Made by a program: the position numbers and the translations under genes. Of a stretch of DNA of 64,000 bases, positions 27,608 through 36,092 are shown piece after piece. The notes below the pieces were generated by a model, which was given only the letters and a program-made list of their open reading frames with translations, was not told where the DNA came from and did not search any database. The DNA comes from an uncultured Bryobacteraceae bacterium. Lineage in GTDB: Bacteria > Acidobacteriota > Terriglobia > Bryobacterales > Bryobacteraceae. The stretch's first letter is position 1. Each line of letters starts with the position of its first letter. The stretch lies in the NCBI GenBank assembly GCA_937924525.1, contig CALDSU010000014.1, forward strand, positions 328,983 to 392,982, given 5' to 3'.

Positions 27608-28483
27608 CTACTTGCGCCGGGGAACGTCCGTGCGGGCCGCGCGGGCGGGGCGCTCCGCGGCGCCGGGGTGGTCGAGGGAACAGAAGCCGGAGCCGTCGTC
27701 CAGCCACTCGCGCAGCAGGGCGACGGCGTCCACCCCTGCCGCCGTCGTGTGGCGTTCCCGGCGCCGGCGGTACTCCTCGAGAATCTTCTCGGCTTGCCGC
27801 CGGAACACCCGGTCTGGCTCCTGCACGGGCGCGTGCAGGGGCACCGCCCAAATGACGCCGCGCTCGGCGCGGGCAAAGGTCGGGACCGAGTAAAAGCTGC
27901 GGGGCGTCATCTGGCCGGTGCGCAAGCGGTCATGCTCGGCTTGCACGAAGAAATCGATGGCGTGTTCGGGGTAGCCAAAGAAATAGCCCATCCCGCGCAG
28001 CCGTGCGGGCGTCGGGTCGTACTCGATCGCCATCAGCGCCTCCAGGGGCTCGGCCGAGGGAGTGATGCCGTAGGGGGCGAAAAAGTCCGCGTGCCGCTCG
28101 AGCATGCGCCGGAACGCGCGCCGGTGAATCACGGCAAGATCCGCGTACCGCTTGCCCTCGTAGACGCGCTGGAAGTGGTGCACGGTGGCCAGCACGCTGT
28201 CGCCGCAACGCCAGGCGCTCGCCAGTTGGCGCGCTTCTTCAATTGCGGCCAGGTCCGCGCGGGCCACGTTGAACTCGAAGCGCGCCATGCCGCTGCTCAT
28301 GGGTTTCAGCCCGGAAATCCAGGTGTAGAGCGCCTCGGCATCGAGCGTTTTCAACAGCAGTTCGCGGGACTTGGCGCGCAGCGGCTCCGGGAGGGTTTCC
28401 ACCGGAAGACATTGCCCGCAGGGCACGGCGCCGCTCCAGGCCGAGGCGGCCAGCCCGAGCAGCCACAGCAACAACCGCGGCAT
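27608..28483 (-). CDS. secreted protein of unknown function coupled to a di-haem peroxidase
   Basis: 291 residues from ATG 28483. A signal peptide (MPRLLLWLLGLAASAWSGA) is followed at once by a Cys-x2-Cys (PCGQC). The body is mostly helical, with conserved-looking stretches rich in aromatic residues: ALYTWISGLKPMSSGMARFEFNVAR, YEGKRYADLAVIHRRAFRRML, FFAPYGITPSAEPLEALMAIEYDP, GYFFGYPEHAIDFFVQAEHDR and RGVIWAVPLHAPVQEPD. No catalytic signature or family is recognised. The start codon overlaps the stop of the peroxidase gene by one base (TGATG), so the two are translationally coupled and probably act together in the periplasm. The last ~20 residues are basic and low-complexity. Confidence 0.8.
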   Translation of the reverse strand: MPRLLLWLLGLAASAWSGAVPCGQCLPVETLPEPLRAKSRELLLKTLDAEALYTWISGLKPMSSGMARFEFNVARADLAAIEEARQLASAWRCGDSVLATVHHFQRVYEGKRYADLAVIHRRAFRRMLERHADFFAPYGITPSAEPLEALMAIEYDPTPARLRGMGYFFGYPEHAIDFFVQAEHDRLRTGQMTPRSFYSVPTFARAERGVIWAVPLHAPVQEPDRVFRRQAEKILEEYRRRRERHTTAAGVDAVALLREWLDDGSGFCSLDHPGAAERPARAARTDVPRRK

Positions 28484-29484
28484 CAGCGGGGGAACTCCCG
28501 GGGCGCGCGCACCTGCCGCCACGAACTGCCCGTCAGCGCGCGCAGGAACTCGATCAGATCCCGCTTTTCGGCAGGGCTGAGCCGCAGGGGTCGGATCCGG
28601 TAGTCCTTGTTCTCCGCGACGACGCCACCCTGATCGTAGAAGTCGATGACCTCCTCCAGCGTGGCCGCTGAGCCGTCGTGGAAGTACGGCGCGGTCAGCG
28701 CAATGTCCCGCAGCGAGGGGACCTTAACCAACCGCCAGTCGGCCTTCGCAAAGGTGACGCCGAAGCGTCCTTCATCGGGCGGGTTCGAACGGCCCGCGCT
28801 GATGTTCACGAAATCCTCGTTGGTGAAGTTGCGTCCGGAATGGCACAAGGCGCACCGGGCGCGGCCAAAGAACCAGTCTTTCCCGCGCCGCGCCGGCGGC
28901 GAGAGCGCCGCCTGGTCGCCGGCCTGGAAACGGTCGAAGGGCGAGTCCCCGGATAAAAGCGTCCGCTCAAAGGTGGCGATCGCCTGCGTGATGCGCGTCA
29001 GCGTGATTTCCGCGTCGCCGAAAGCCTGCTGAAACAGCGCTCCGTAGCCCTTGATCCCAGACAGGCGCCGGACCAAGTCCGCCTCCGTGTTGGCCATTTC
29101 CAGCGGGCTCAACAGCGGCCCCGCGGCTTGCGCCTCCAGCGAATCGGCGCGGCCATCCCAAAACTGGCGGGACCCGAACGCACGATTGAGCACCGTAGGC
29201 GCATTGCGCGCGCCCTTCCGTCCGCCCACCCCCACCGACGCCGGGCGCGGATCGGCGAACGCATGCTCGGGGCGGTGGCAGGAAGCGCAGGAGACAGAAT
29301 GGTCGGCCGACAGGCGCGCATCAAAGAACAGCAAACGTCCCAGCTCGGCTTTGGCCGGCGAGAACGGGTTCCCCGCCGGCCATTTCGGGGCCGCCAGCCC
29401 GGCAGGGGGCGCGGGCGGATCCGCGCCCCACAGCGCCGAGACAAACAGCGCCAGCCCGCACAGCTGCGTCAGTTTAACACCCAT
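28483..29484 (-). CDS. di-haem cytochrome c peroxidase (CcpA/MauG family)
   Basis: 333 residues from ATG 29484, which removes nine dubious N-terminal codons and leaves a clean signal peptide (VKLTQLCGLALFVSALWG). Two haem c sites are present: VSCASCHRPEHAFAD in the N-terminal domain and ARCALCHSGRNFTNEDFVN in the C-terminal domain. The intervening RNAPTVLNRAFGSRQFWDGRADSLE is the family bridge with the conserved Trp between haems, and KVPSLRDIALTAPYFHDGSAATLEEV carries the C-terminal core. Such enzymes reduce hydrogen peroxide in the periplasm, or, in the MauG/MbnH branch, oxidise residues of a partner protein. The start overlaps the WG-repeat gene's end by 16 nt and the stop overlaps the next start. 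Confidence 0.92.
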   Translation of the reverse strand: MGVKLTQLCGLALFVSALWGADPPAPPAGLAAPKWPAGNPFSPAKAELGRLLFFDARLSADHSVSCASCHRPEHAFADPRPASVGVGGRKGARNAPTVLNRAFGSRQFWDGRADSLEAQAAGPLLSPLEMANTEADLVRRLSGIKGYGALFQQAFGDAEITLTRITQAIATFERTLLSGDSPFDRFQAGDQAALSPPARRGKDWFFGRARCALCHSGRNFTNEDFVNISAGRSNPPDEGRFGVTFAKADWRLVKVPSLRDIALTAPYFHDGSAATLEEVIDFYDQGGVVAENKDYRIRPLRLSPAEKRDLIEFLRALTGSSWRQVRAPREFPR

Positions 29485-30023
29485 ATTTCCTTGCCGGCGC
29501 GGTTTAACCAAATGTATTTGCCGTTCAGGTGCACCTGCGCCGCTCCACCCTGGAACGCCGGAGCTTTTTCATATTTCGGCGCGATGACCATCTTGCCGTT
29601 GCGATCGATGTAGCCGAATTTGCCGTCCACCTTGACCGCGGCCAACCCCTCGGAGAACCGCTCCGCCTGTTCGAACTTCGGCTCAACCACCCAGTCGCCG
29701 CGGGTGTCGATGTAGCCGAAACGGTCGCCCACCTTCACCGCGGCCCGCCCTTCCCAGAAGCCGTGGGTGAAGTCAAAGCGCGGTTCGATGACCATCTTCC
29801 CGGTAGTATCGATGTAGCCGTACTTACCGTTCACGCGCACGGCGGCCAGACCTTCGCGAAAGCCGAACGTGTTCTCGAACTGCGGCTTGATGACCACCTT
29901 GCCTTCCGTGTCGATGTAGCCATAAAGCTTGCTTTCGTCGCGAATGAACAGCAGGGCATCGCCCTCGGCGGCCGCCGCGAGCACGCCGGCCGCCAGCGCC
30001 AGGAAACCTGCACGGAATTTCAT
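29469..30023 (-). CDS. secreted WG-repeat protein
   Basis: 184 residues. Signal peptide MKFRAGFLALAAGVLAAAA, then five beta-rich repeats with the WG pattern (LYGYIDTEGKVVIKPQFENTFGFREGLAAVRVNG; KYGYIDTTGKMVIEPRF...; RFGYIDTRGDWVVEPKF...; KFGYIDRNGKMVIAPKY...; KYIWLNRAGKEIW). The repeat unit is about 34 residues. WG repeats form small beta-sheets, and the function in bacteria is generally unknown; an extracellular or periplasmic binding surface is inferred. The gene starts 17 nt after the Oar receptor 2 stop and ends inside the peroxidase start region, so it belongs to the same transcript. Confidence 0.88.
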   Translation of the reverse strand: MKFRAGFLALAAGVLAAAAEGDALLFIRDESKLYGYIDTEGKVVIKPQFENTFGFREGLAAVRVNGKYGYIDTTGKMVIEPRFDFTHGFWEGRAAVKVGDRFGYIDTRGDWVVEPKFEQAERFSEGLAAVKVDGKFGYIDRNGKMVIAPKYEKAPAFQGGAAQVHLNGKYIWLNRAGKEIWVLN

Positions 30024-30040
30024 CAGGAATGCCTCCGGTA

Positions 30041-33000
30041 TCAGAATTTGAACCGCAAAGAAAGCTGCACCGACCGGGGGCCTCCGATCTGGTACAGCGG
30101 ATTGAGTCCACCCTGGGTTCCGCCGCGTCCCAGGCCGCGGTTCAACATGCTTTGGGACGTACCGAACAAGGCGAACCCGTACGAAGCGTCGAAATCAGCG
30201 AAGTTGGGGCGATTGAAAGCGTTGAACATCTCGCCCCGGAATTCCATCCGGGCGCGCTCGGCGAGCAGGAATTCGCGGCGCAGGGAGAAATCGAACTGCT
30301 GGGCGCCAAAGGCGCGAACGGCGTTGCGCCCCAGCGAGCCCTGGCGGCCCGGCGGGGGCACGGCGAACGCGGCGGGGTTCAGCCGCTTACCGCCGGCCAC
30401 GTTGGGGTCGGAAAGGTAGAGCGGCACGCCGCCCACCAGATCCAGGCGCCGCTGCGCGCCGATGAAATTGATGGCGTCGAACACCTGCGTGATCGGCGTG
30501 AGCGGGGTGGCGGACCGGAAGCGGACAAAGCTGTCGAGCCCCCAGCCCCGGGTCAGCGCGCCGAGCAAACCTTCGCCGGCGCGCGGCAATTCCCAAGACA
30601 CCGCACCGGTGAGCGTCTGGCGAATATCGAAGTCGGAGGGCCCCCAGTTGCGTCCCGCAAAGATGGTTTCCACCGGCACGTTGCCCGGCAGGAAGTAGGA
30701 TGATTCATCGGAAGCATTGTCCAGCGACTTGGCCCACGTGTACGAGGCGAGCACCGCCAAACCTTTCTCCATGCGCCGCTGGAACTGGGCCTGAAGCGCG
30801 TTGTAGTTGGAATTCGCCGCGTTGCGGGTGATGGCGACAAAGGCCCCCGGCGAGGCAAACAGGGCGGGATTCAGGAACGTCAGAATGGGGAGGCCCTGCG
30901 GTTGGTTAGGCGGGATATTGCGCACCGTTTCCGTGCGCAACAACCGGCGCGCCCCCGAGCCGACGTACGAGACGGAGATGGTCTGCGCCCGGCCCAGCCC
31001 CTTCTCCACCGAAAAGTTGTACTGCATGGTATAAGGCAGACGGAAATTCCTGGGGAAGACGTGGAACTGAGCCGAATAAGGCGGATTTACATTGAAGGGG
31101 ACGTCTAATTGCGCAGGGTCTACCGGGAACGCAACATTGTTGAGAATGCGCGTGGCGTTGTAGGGGAAGCTGCTGAAGCCGCGCAACGCCTGCCCGAGTC
31201 CGGTGTCGTAGAACACGCCGAATCCGGTCCGGACGACCAGGTCGAGCCGCTGGGAAGCCTGGTACGCAAGGCCCAGGCGCGGAGCGATGTTCGTGTAGGC
31301 GGTGTCCCACTGGCGGACTCCCGGCGGCGCCAGGGCCGTCGTGAGCAGGTCGTCAACCTGCGTGAACGAGTAGGGCAGGCGTTCGCCGGAGGGCGGAGGG
31401 TTCAACTCGTAGCGCGCGCCGAACGTCAACGAGAGCCGGCGGTGGATCCGCCAGACATCCTGGAGAAAAGACGAGAAGCTGTGCACATAGAAAGTGGATC
31501 GCGGCGCCAAGGCCTGAATTTGGATGTTGACAAGGCCGCTGAGGGCGCGCTCGACACCGTCAAACACATACGAGATGCCGCGCTCGCGCGCCGCCGCCAC
31601 GGGGGCCAGCCGGCGCCAGTCCACGCCAAACTTCACCTGATGCGCGCCCCGCACCCAGGAGAAGGTATCCACCAGATTGATCTGCCGCTGTTGATTTCCC
31701 AAACTGCGGCCTTGGGTCAGCGACGTGGTCAGCCCCCCGCGGTTCCAAAGGTTCAGGTTTACCGAAATCCGCTCGTTGCCGTAACCGGGCGGAAATAGGA
31801 TGTCGGGCGGGGGCAGGACGGCGCCGCCGATCTCCCGGCCTTCAAAATTGAATTCGCCGTCACTGGCGCTCCAGTTCCCCCGCAGGTCGTTCACCTGGGA
31901 GGGCCCCGGCGACCAGGTCAGACCGCCGGTGACCGTGGTCAGGTTCGATTCGAACGCGTTGGCTTGATTGGCGAACACGAACTGCCGGAAACTGGACGGG
32001 GAGCGGTTCCAGCGGACGAACGTGTTCAGGTTCGGCCCGAACCGGTGGTCGAGGCGCACGCTGACGGCGTCGAAGCGCGAGGGGAAGGACAGGGCGTCGA
32101 TGTACCGGCCGAACAACGGCGGGTCGCCTGGCAACGCCGGAGAATTAGGCTCCGGGAATGCCCGCAGGACGCTGGCGATCGCGCCGGTAGCCCGCCGCCG
32201 GGCCTCGAGCGAAGGCACGATGACGTTCACCACGCTGTCCTGCGGCTGCACCAGCCGTTGCCCTTCGTAGGAGACGAAGAAGAATGTCCGGTCGCGGCCG
32301 TTGTACAGCCGGGGCAACCACACCGGCCCCCCGAAAACGCCGCCGAACTGGTTTTGCCGCAGCGCCTGGCGGCGTAATCTGCGCGCATTATTGAACCAGT
32401 CGTTGGCGTCGAGCTTTTCGTTGCGGAAGAAGTTAAACAGCGCGCCGGTATAGAGGTTGTTTCCCGAGCGGGTCACCAGCGAGATCTGTCCGCCCGGCAT
32501 GCGGCCGTACTCCGGCGCGTACGTGGAGGTCTGCACGCGAAACTCTTCGAGCGCGTCGACAGTCACCAGGCCGTTGGTCCCGCCGAGCGCGGTCAGGCCC
32601 GGGAGGGTGCCGGCCGCCTGCTGGTAGTACGAGGCGCTGAAACTAGCGGCGACGTTGGCCGCCACGCCGTCCACCATGAAGTAGTTGGCGTTGGTCCGCT
32701 GACCGTTGATGGAGATCTGGCCGGGGTTGGAGATGGTCGCCCGCGCGATCACGACGCCCGGCGTCAGCTCCAGCAAGGATTGGAAACTGCGTCCGTTGAG
32801 CGGCAGGTTCTGCACGAACTGGCGTTCCACCAGCGTTTCCACTACGGCGGAGTCGCGCTCGATGAGCGAAGCCTGCCCGGCGACTTCCACGCGCTCGCTC
32901 CGTTCGCCGAGGGCGAGGGTGAAATCTTCCACGACGCGGCCCGCCACATGCAGAAATACGGAACTGCGGACCGCGGTACGGAATCCCTCCGCGCTGACTT

Positions 33001-33247
33001 CGACGCGGTAGCGCCCCGGGGGCATCTCGGCGAACACGTACTGTCCTTCCGGCGAGGTGAGTTGCTGCCGGACGAGGCGCGAGTCCTCGTGGGTAACGCT
33101 GACCTGCGCGCCTTGAACGGCCAGTCCGGCCGGGTCGACCACCCGTCCGGACAGGGTGCTCAAAGCGGCGGGAAGTTGAGCCACGAACAAGGAGGAGAAC
33201 AGCAGGAAACCAAGGAAAACAAAGGGCATTCGGTTACTCTCGAACAC
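30041..33247 (-). CDS. Oar-like TonB-dependent receptor 2
   Basis: 1068 residues from ATG 33247; a second ATG at 33229 gives a cleaner leader (MPFVFLGFLLFSSLFVAQLPAA). The carboxypeptidase-regulatory domain comes first (TLSGRVVDPAGLAVQGAQVSVTH, YVFAEMPPGRYRVEVSAEGF), then the plug (VQNLPLNGRSFQSLLELTPGVV, SINGQRTNANYFMVDGVAAN, EFRVQTSTYAPEYGRMPGGQISLVTRSG), then the barrel (GALFNFFRNEKLDANDWFNN) and a C-terminal SLRFKF with terminal Phe for BAM-dependent insertion. It heads a minus-strand operon with the WG-repeat protein, peroxidase and unknown secreted protein, and follows a LytS/LytTR pair by 126 bp. Confidence 0.92.
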   Translation of the reverse strand: MFESNRMPFVFLGFLLFSSLFVAQLPAALSTLSGRVVDPAGLAVQGAQVSVTHEDSRLVRQQLTSPEGQYVFAEMPPGRYRVEVSAEGFRTAVRSSVFLHVAGRVVEDFTLALGERSERVEVAGQASLIERDSAVVETLVERQFVQNLPLNGRSFQSLLELTPGVVIARATISNPGQISINGQRTNANYFMVDGVAANVAASFSASYYQQAAGTLPGLTALGGTNGLVTVDALEEFRVQTSTYAPEYGRMPGGQISLVTRSGNNLYTGALFNFFRNEKLDANDWFNNARRLRRQALRQNQFGGVFGGPVWLPRLYNGRDRTFFFVSYEGQRLVQPQDSVVNVIVPSLEARRRATGAIASVLRAFPEPNSPALPGDPPLFGRYIDALSFPSRFDAVSVRLDHRFGPNLNTFVRWNRSPSSFRQFVFANQANAFESNLTTVTGGLTWSPGPSQVNDLRGNWSASDGEFNFEGREIGGAVLPPPDILFPPGYGNERISVNLNLWNRGGLTTSLTQGRSLGNQQRQINLVDTFSWVRGAHQVKFGVDWRRLAPVAAARERGISYVFDGVERALSGLVNIQIQALAPRSTFYVHSFSSFLQDVWRIHRRLSLTFGARYELNPPPSGERLPYSFTQVDDLLTTALAPPGVRQWDTAYTNIAPRLGLAYQASQRLDLVVRTGFGVFYDTGLGQALRGFSSFPYNATRILNNVAFPVDPAQLDVPFNVNPPYSAQFHVFPRNFRLPYTMQYNFSVEKGLGRAQTISVSYVGSGARRLLRTETVRNIPPNQPQGLPILTFLNPALFASPGAFVAITRNAANSNYNALQAQFQRRMEKGLAVLASYTWAKSLDNASDESSYFLPGNVPVETIFAGRNWGPSDFDIRQTLTGAVSWELPRAGEGLLGALTRGWGLDSFVRFRSATPLTPITQVFDAINFIGAQRRLDLVGGVPLYLSDPNVAGGKRLNPAAFAVPPPGRQGSLGRNAVRAFGAQQFDFSLRREFLLAERARMEFRGEMFNAFNRPNFADFDASYGFALFGTSQSMLNRGLGRGGTQGGLNPLYQIGGPRSVQLSLRFKF

Positions 33248-33278
33248 TTCGCAGAATAATGTCGGGCGTGGCGTCGCA

Positions 33279-33297
33279 CCCAGAATTTTTCGCTGGG
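33279..33297. promoter_or_regulatory. possible operator in the Oar receptor 2 upstream region
   Basis: The 126-bp gap between the response-regulator stop and the receptor start holds a short dyad, CCCAG at 33279-33283 and CTGGG at 33293-33297 around an AT-rich centre, the only AT-rich spot nearby. On the minus strand TATTCT at about 33256-33261 could be a -10 box. LytTR regulators usually bind paired direct repeats, which I cannot identify here, so this is only a candidate. Confidence 0.25.
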
Positions 33298-33373
33298 AGG
33301 ACCTGAAACGGCCGCGAGCGGACCCGGTTCGCCGGTGAACGGAAGCGCGGCGCGCCCGCTCCGCGCGGGCTGG

Positions 33374-34093
33374 TCACCAGCGGGTTTCTTCGCGAATGAC
33401 GCCAGCCAGGCGCTTGCTTACAATCGCTTCCAGACCGTTTGACATGGTCACCAGCCAGCGTTTGCTGCTGAGGGGAGAAATCTTGCGGATGTGATTCGTG
33501 TTGATGATGGTCTTGCGGTGGACGCGGCGGAACTGGGGGCGGGGCAGCCGCGTTTCCAGCGCGCGCAACGTGTAAGGCGAATAGAAACGCTTATCCGCCG
33601 TGATGATTTGCACCACCTCCCCCTCCGCCTGAAAGGCAATGACCTCCTCGGCGTCGAGCATGTAAAGGTCGGAGCGCAGCCTGCCGACGATCCTTTGGCG
33701 TCCTGGCGGGGCGAGCGGGCGCGATTCTCTCCTTTGCGCCAGTTGCGCGCCGGCTCGCCGCAGCGCCATGGCGAGGCGTTCCTGGCGGACGGGCTTGAGC
33801 AGGTAATCCACCGCGCCGACTTCAAAGGCGTCGACGGCGTGTTCCTGGTAAGCGGTCACGAAGATCAGCAGCGGACGGCCGCCGCCGCGCAGGGCACGCG
33901 CGAGACTGAGTCCGCTAAGGCCCGGCATTTGCTGGTCGACCAGAAGCACGTCCGGGTCTAGCTTCTCGAGGCAATCGAGCGCCTCCGTGCCGGAAGCGGC
34001 TTCTCCTGCCACTTGCACGCCCGGAACATCCTCGAGCAGTTCCCGCAGCACCTGGCGGGCGATCGGCTCGTCGTCCACGATCACGACGCGCAT
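33374..34093 (-). CDS. LytTR-family response regulator
   Basis: 239 residues from ATG 34093; the much longer open frame upstream is the shadow of the kinase. The receiver domain has the acidic pair VDDEP (Asp7/Asp8), phospho-acceptor Asp53 in LLVDQQMPGLSGL, Thr in FVTAYQEHAVDAF and Lys in YLLKPVRQERL. The LytTR DNA-binding domain (about 130-239) includes DAEEVIAFQAEGEVVQIIT, LRALETRLPRPQFRRVHRKTIINTNHIRKI and LVTMSNGLEAIVSKRL. The start overlaps the end of the kinase gene by 13 nt. The next gene downstream on the same strand is Oar receptor 2, a likely target. Confidence 0.93.
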   Translation of the reverse strand: MRVVIVDDEPIARQVLRELLEDVPGVQVAGEAASGTEALDCLEKLDPDVLLVDQQMPGLSGLSLARALRGGGRPLLIFVTAYQEHAVDAFEVGAVDYLLKPVRQERLAMALRRAGAQLAQRRESRPLAPPGRQRIVGRLRSDLYMLDAEEVIAFQAEGEVVQIITADKRFYSPYTLRALETRLPRPQFRRVHRKTIINTNHIRKISPLSSKRWLVTMSNGLEAIVSKRLAGVIREETRW

Positions 34094-35943
34094 GCTGCCT
34101 CGTGGCCGGACGCACGCGGGGCCGGTACGCAGAAGTGCACGGCGGTGCCCTCCCCGGTCCGCTCGATTTTGATCTCCGCCGCGGGGCCGTAGCAGAGTTT
34201 CAGCCGCTGGGAGACATTGGCCAAGCCGACTCCCGAGGATGGCGTTTCCCCGTCCCGCGAGGCCGCCAAGCCTGCGCCGGAATCGCTCACCCGGACCTCC
34301 ACGCCCCCTGCGCAGCGCTGGATCGTCACCTTGACCCACCCGCCGCGTTCCCGCGGGGCGATGCCGTGCTTGATCGCGTTTTCCACCAGCGGCTGGAGAG
34401 AAAGCACCGGCAAGGGATATTGGCCTAGCCCGGGCTCCACCGACAACTCCGCTTGCAGCCGGGATCCTAAACGGAGGCGCTCAATCTCCAGGTACGATTC
34501 GACGATGCGCAGTTCCTCCTCGAGGGGGATCAGGGCGCGGTCATTCCGCAGAAAGTAGCGGAAGATCTCGGCTAGATTCAGCACCATCCGGCGGGCGGCG
34601 GAGGCTTCGCGCGGGATGGCGCCGTACAGCGTGTTGAACGCGTTGAACAGAAAATGCGGATTGATCTGGGCCTGGAGAGCGCGCAGTTCGGCTTGCGAGA
34701 CCAGGCGGTCGAGTTCCGCCCGCCGGAGCCTGGCCGCCTCTTCAACGATGACGGCGGACAGTTGGGAGAGCAGGTCGAGGTCCTCGCTGAGGAAGCGCCG
34801 TCCGCCGCTTCGCCCGGAAAAAAAGACCAAGCGCTGCTCCTGGCTGGACAAGCGCAGGGGCAGGACGAGTTCCGCCTCGGGATTAGCTTCCGCCCAAGCC
34901 GGCGGGCGGCCAGCCGGCAGCAGGACGGGGCGCAGTAAGTCCTCTCCGGGCGGGAGTTCTCCGCTGGTGACGCGCAGTACCCGGCAATCCATCCACTCGG
35001 CCAGCCGCTGGATGGCGCGTTGCTGGTATTCCTCCTCGCTGCTTTCCCCCTGGGATAGTTTGCGCAGCTCCCGAATGGAAGGCTCGACCTCCGGGCGGCG
35101 AAACACGAGGCGACCGAGCACGCGCTGGATCCAGCCGCGAGCCAGCGCGTAGCCGATCAGCAGCCCGCACCCGCCGAGCGCCAGCAAGGTTTGACGCAGC
35201 GCCTCACTGGCGCCCGCGGCGACGGGCGGGAAGACCGCCAGCGCGAAACCGACGAACAACGCCGCCAGCATCACATTCGCCGCCACGCGCAGAAACGCAT
35301 CGAGGAGCACAAAACGGTAGTCCTGCAACAGCACGAGCAGAGCGAGAGGAATGCCGGCGTGGTGAAAGGCCAGTTCCGCCGACCAGACGAGCCGCTCGTG
35401 CGGACCGGCCAGGTGCACAAACGACATCGCGAACAAGCAGAGCGACATCGTACCCAGCACGCGCGACACAGTCTTCCGGCGGCGGCCGTCTCGCGAACGC
35501 CACAGGACCGCCGTAGCCAATAGGGTGATCAGGCCAAAACCGAAGGTGATCATCTCCAGCCCGCGACGGTGCAGTTCCTCGGCGGCGGCAAACCATTCGG
35601 CGATGTGAAACCCGATGGCCGTGGCGCTCAACGCATAGCCGCCCGCCAGCAGGGGGCGCATGCGTCCCGACAAGGCCAGGTGCAGCAGAACGGCCGGCAG
35701 CAGGCTCAGCGCGGAGAAACCGAGAAAGGCGATCCCCGGCATCGGCCCCCGCAGGTCGCGCAGACTCAGGATCAGCAGCGACGCCAGGTTCCATGTCAAG
35801 GCCAGCGTTGCGGCCAGCAGGGAGAGCGGCGAGCGGCGCGACCCGCCGCTCCGCCGCAGCCCCGCAGCCAGGATCAGGAAGACCCCGAACAGCACCACGC
35901 CAATCGCGTGGCCCAGCGTGTTGATCAGCAATGGGTCCGGCAT
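34081..35943 (-). CDS. LytS/YehU-type sensor histidine kinase
   Basis: 620 residues from ATG 35943; another ATG at 35961 and upstream codons are possible. The N-terminal half has about seven hydrophobic helices (HAIGVVLFGVFLILAAGLR, LSLLAATLALTWNLASLLIL, and others to about residue 270), resembling a 7TM sensor. A GAF-like segment lies at about 290-400. The His_kinase domain has LRALQAQINPHFLFNAFNTLYGAIP with the phospho-acceptor His in NPHFLFN, followed by an HATPase domain (LQPLVENAIKHGIAPR, VSDSGAG, GVGLANVSQRL). The ligand is unknown. It is the cognate partner of the overlapping LytTR regulator. Confidence 0.92.
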   Translation of the reverse strand: MPDPLLINTLGHAIGVVLFGVFLILAAGLRRSGGSRRSPLSLLAATLALTWNLASLLILSLRDLRGPMPGIAFLGFSALSLLPAVLLHLALSGRMRPLLAGGYALSATAIGFHIAEWFAAAEELHRRGLEMITFGFGLITLLATAVLWRSRDGRRRKTVSRVLGTMSLCLFAMSFVHLAGPHERLVWSAELAFHHAGIPLALLVLLQDYRFVLLDAFLRVAANVMLAALFVGFALAVFPPVAAGASEALRQTLLALGGCGLLIGYALARGWIQRVLGRLVFRRPEVEPSIRELRKLSQGESSEEEYQQRAIQRLAEWMDCRVLRVTSGELPPGEDLLRPVLLPAGRPPAWAEANPEAELVLPLRLSSQEQRLVFFSGRSGGRRFLSEDLDLLSQLSAVIVEEAARLRRAELDRLVSQAELRALQAQINPHFLFNAFNTLYGAIPREASAARRMVLNLAEIFRYFLRNDRALIPLEEELRIVESYLEIERLRLGSRLQAELSVEPGLGQYPLPVLSLQPLVENAIKHGIAPRERGGWVKVTIQRCAGGVEVRVSDSGAGLAASRDGETPSSGVGLANVSQRLKLCYGPAAEIKIERTGEGTAVHFCVPAPRASGHEAACAS

Positions 35944-36092
35944 GAGCCGTCCGGTATCCATAAGTGAGACCGGCCCGCGCGCAATCCCCGTCACGCAGCG
36001 GAATACCTTTAGCCTACCCAAAGGGTGGGCGCCTGCGGTTGACCTATCCGGTGAGTGGCGCCTCCCTACCGCTGAGCGGTCCTTCCTAGGCT

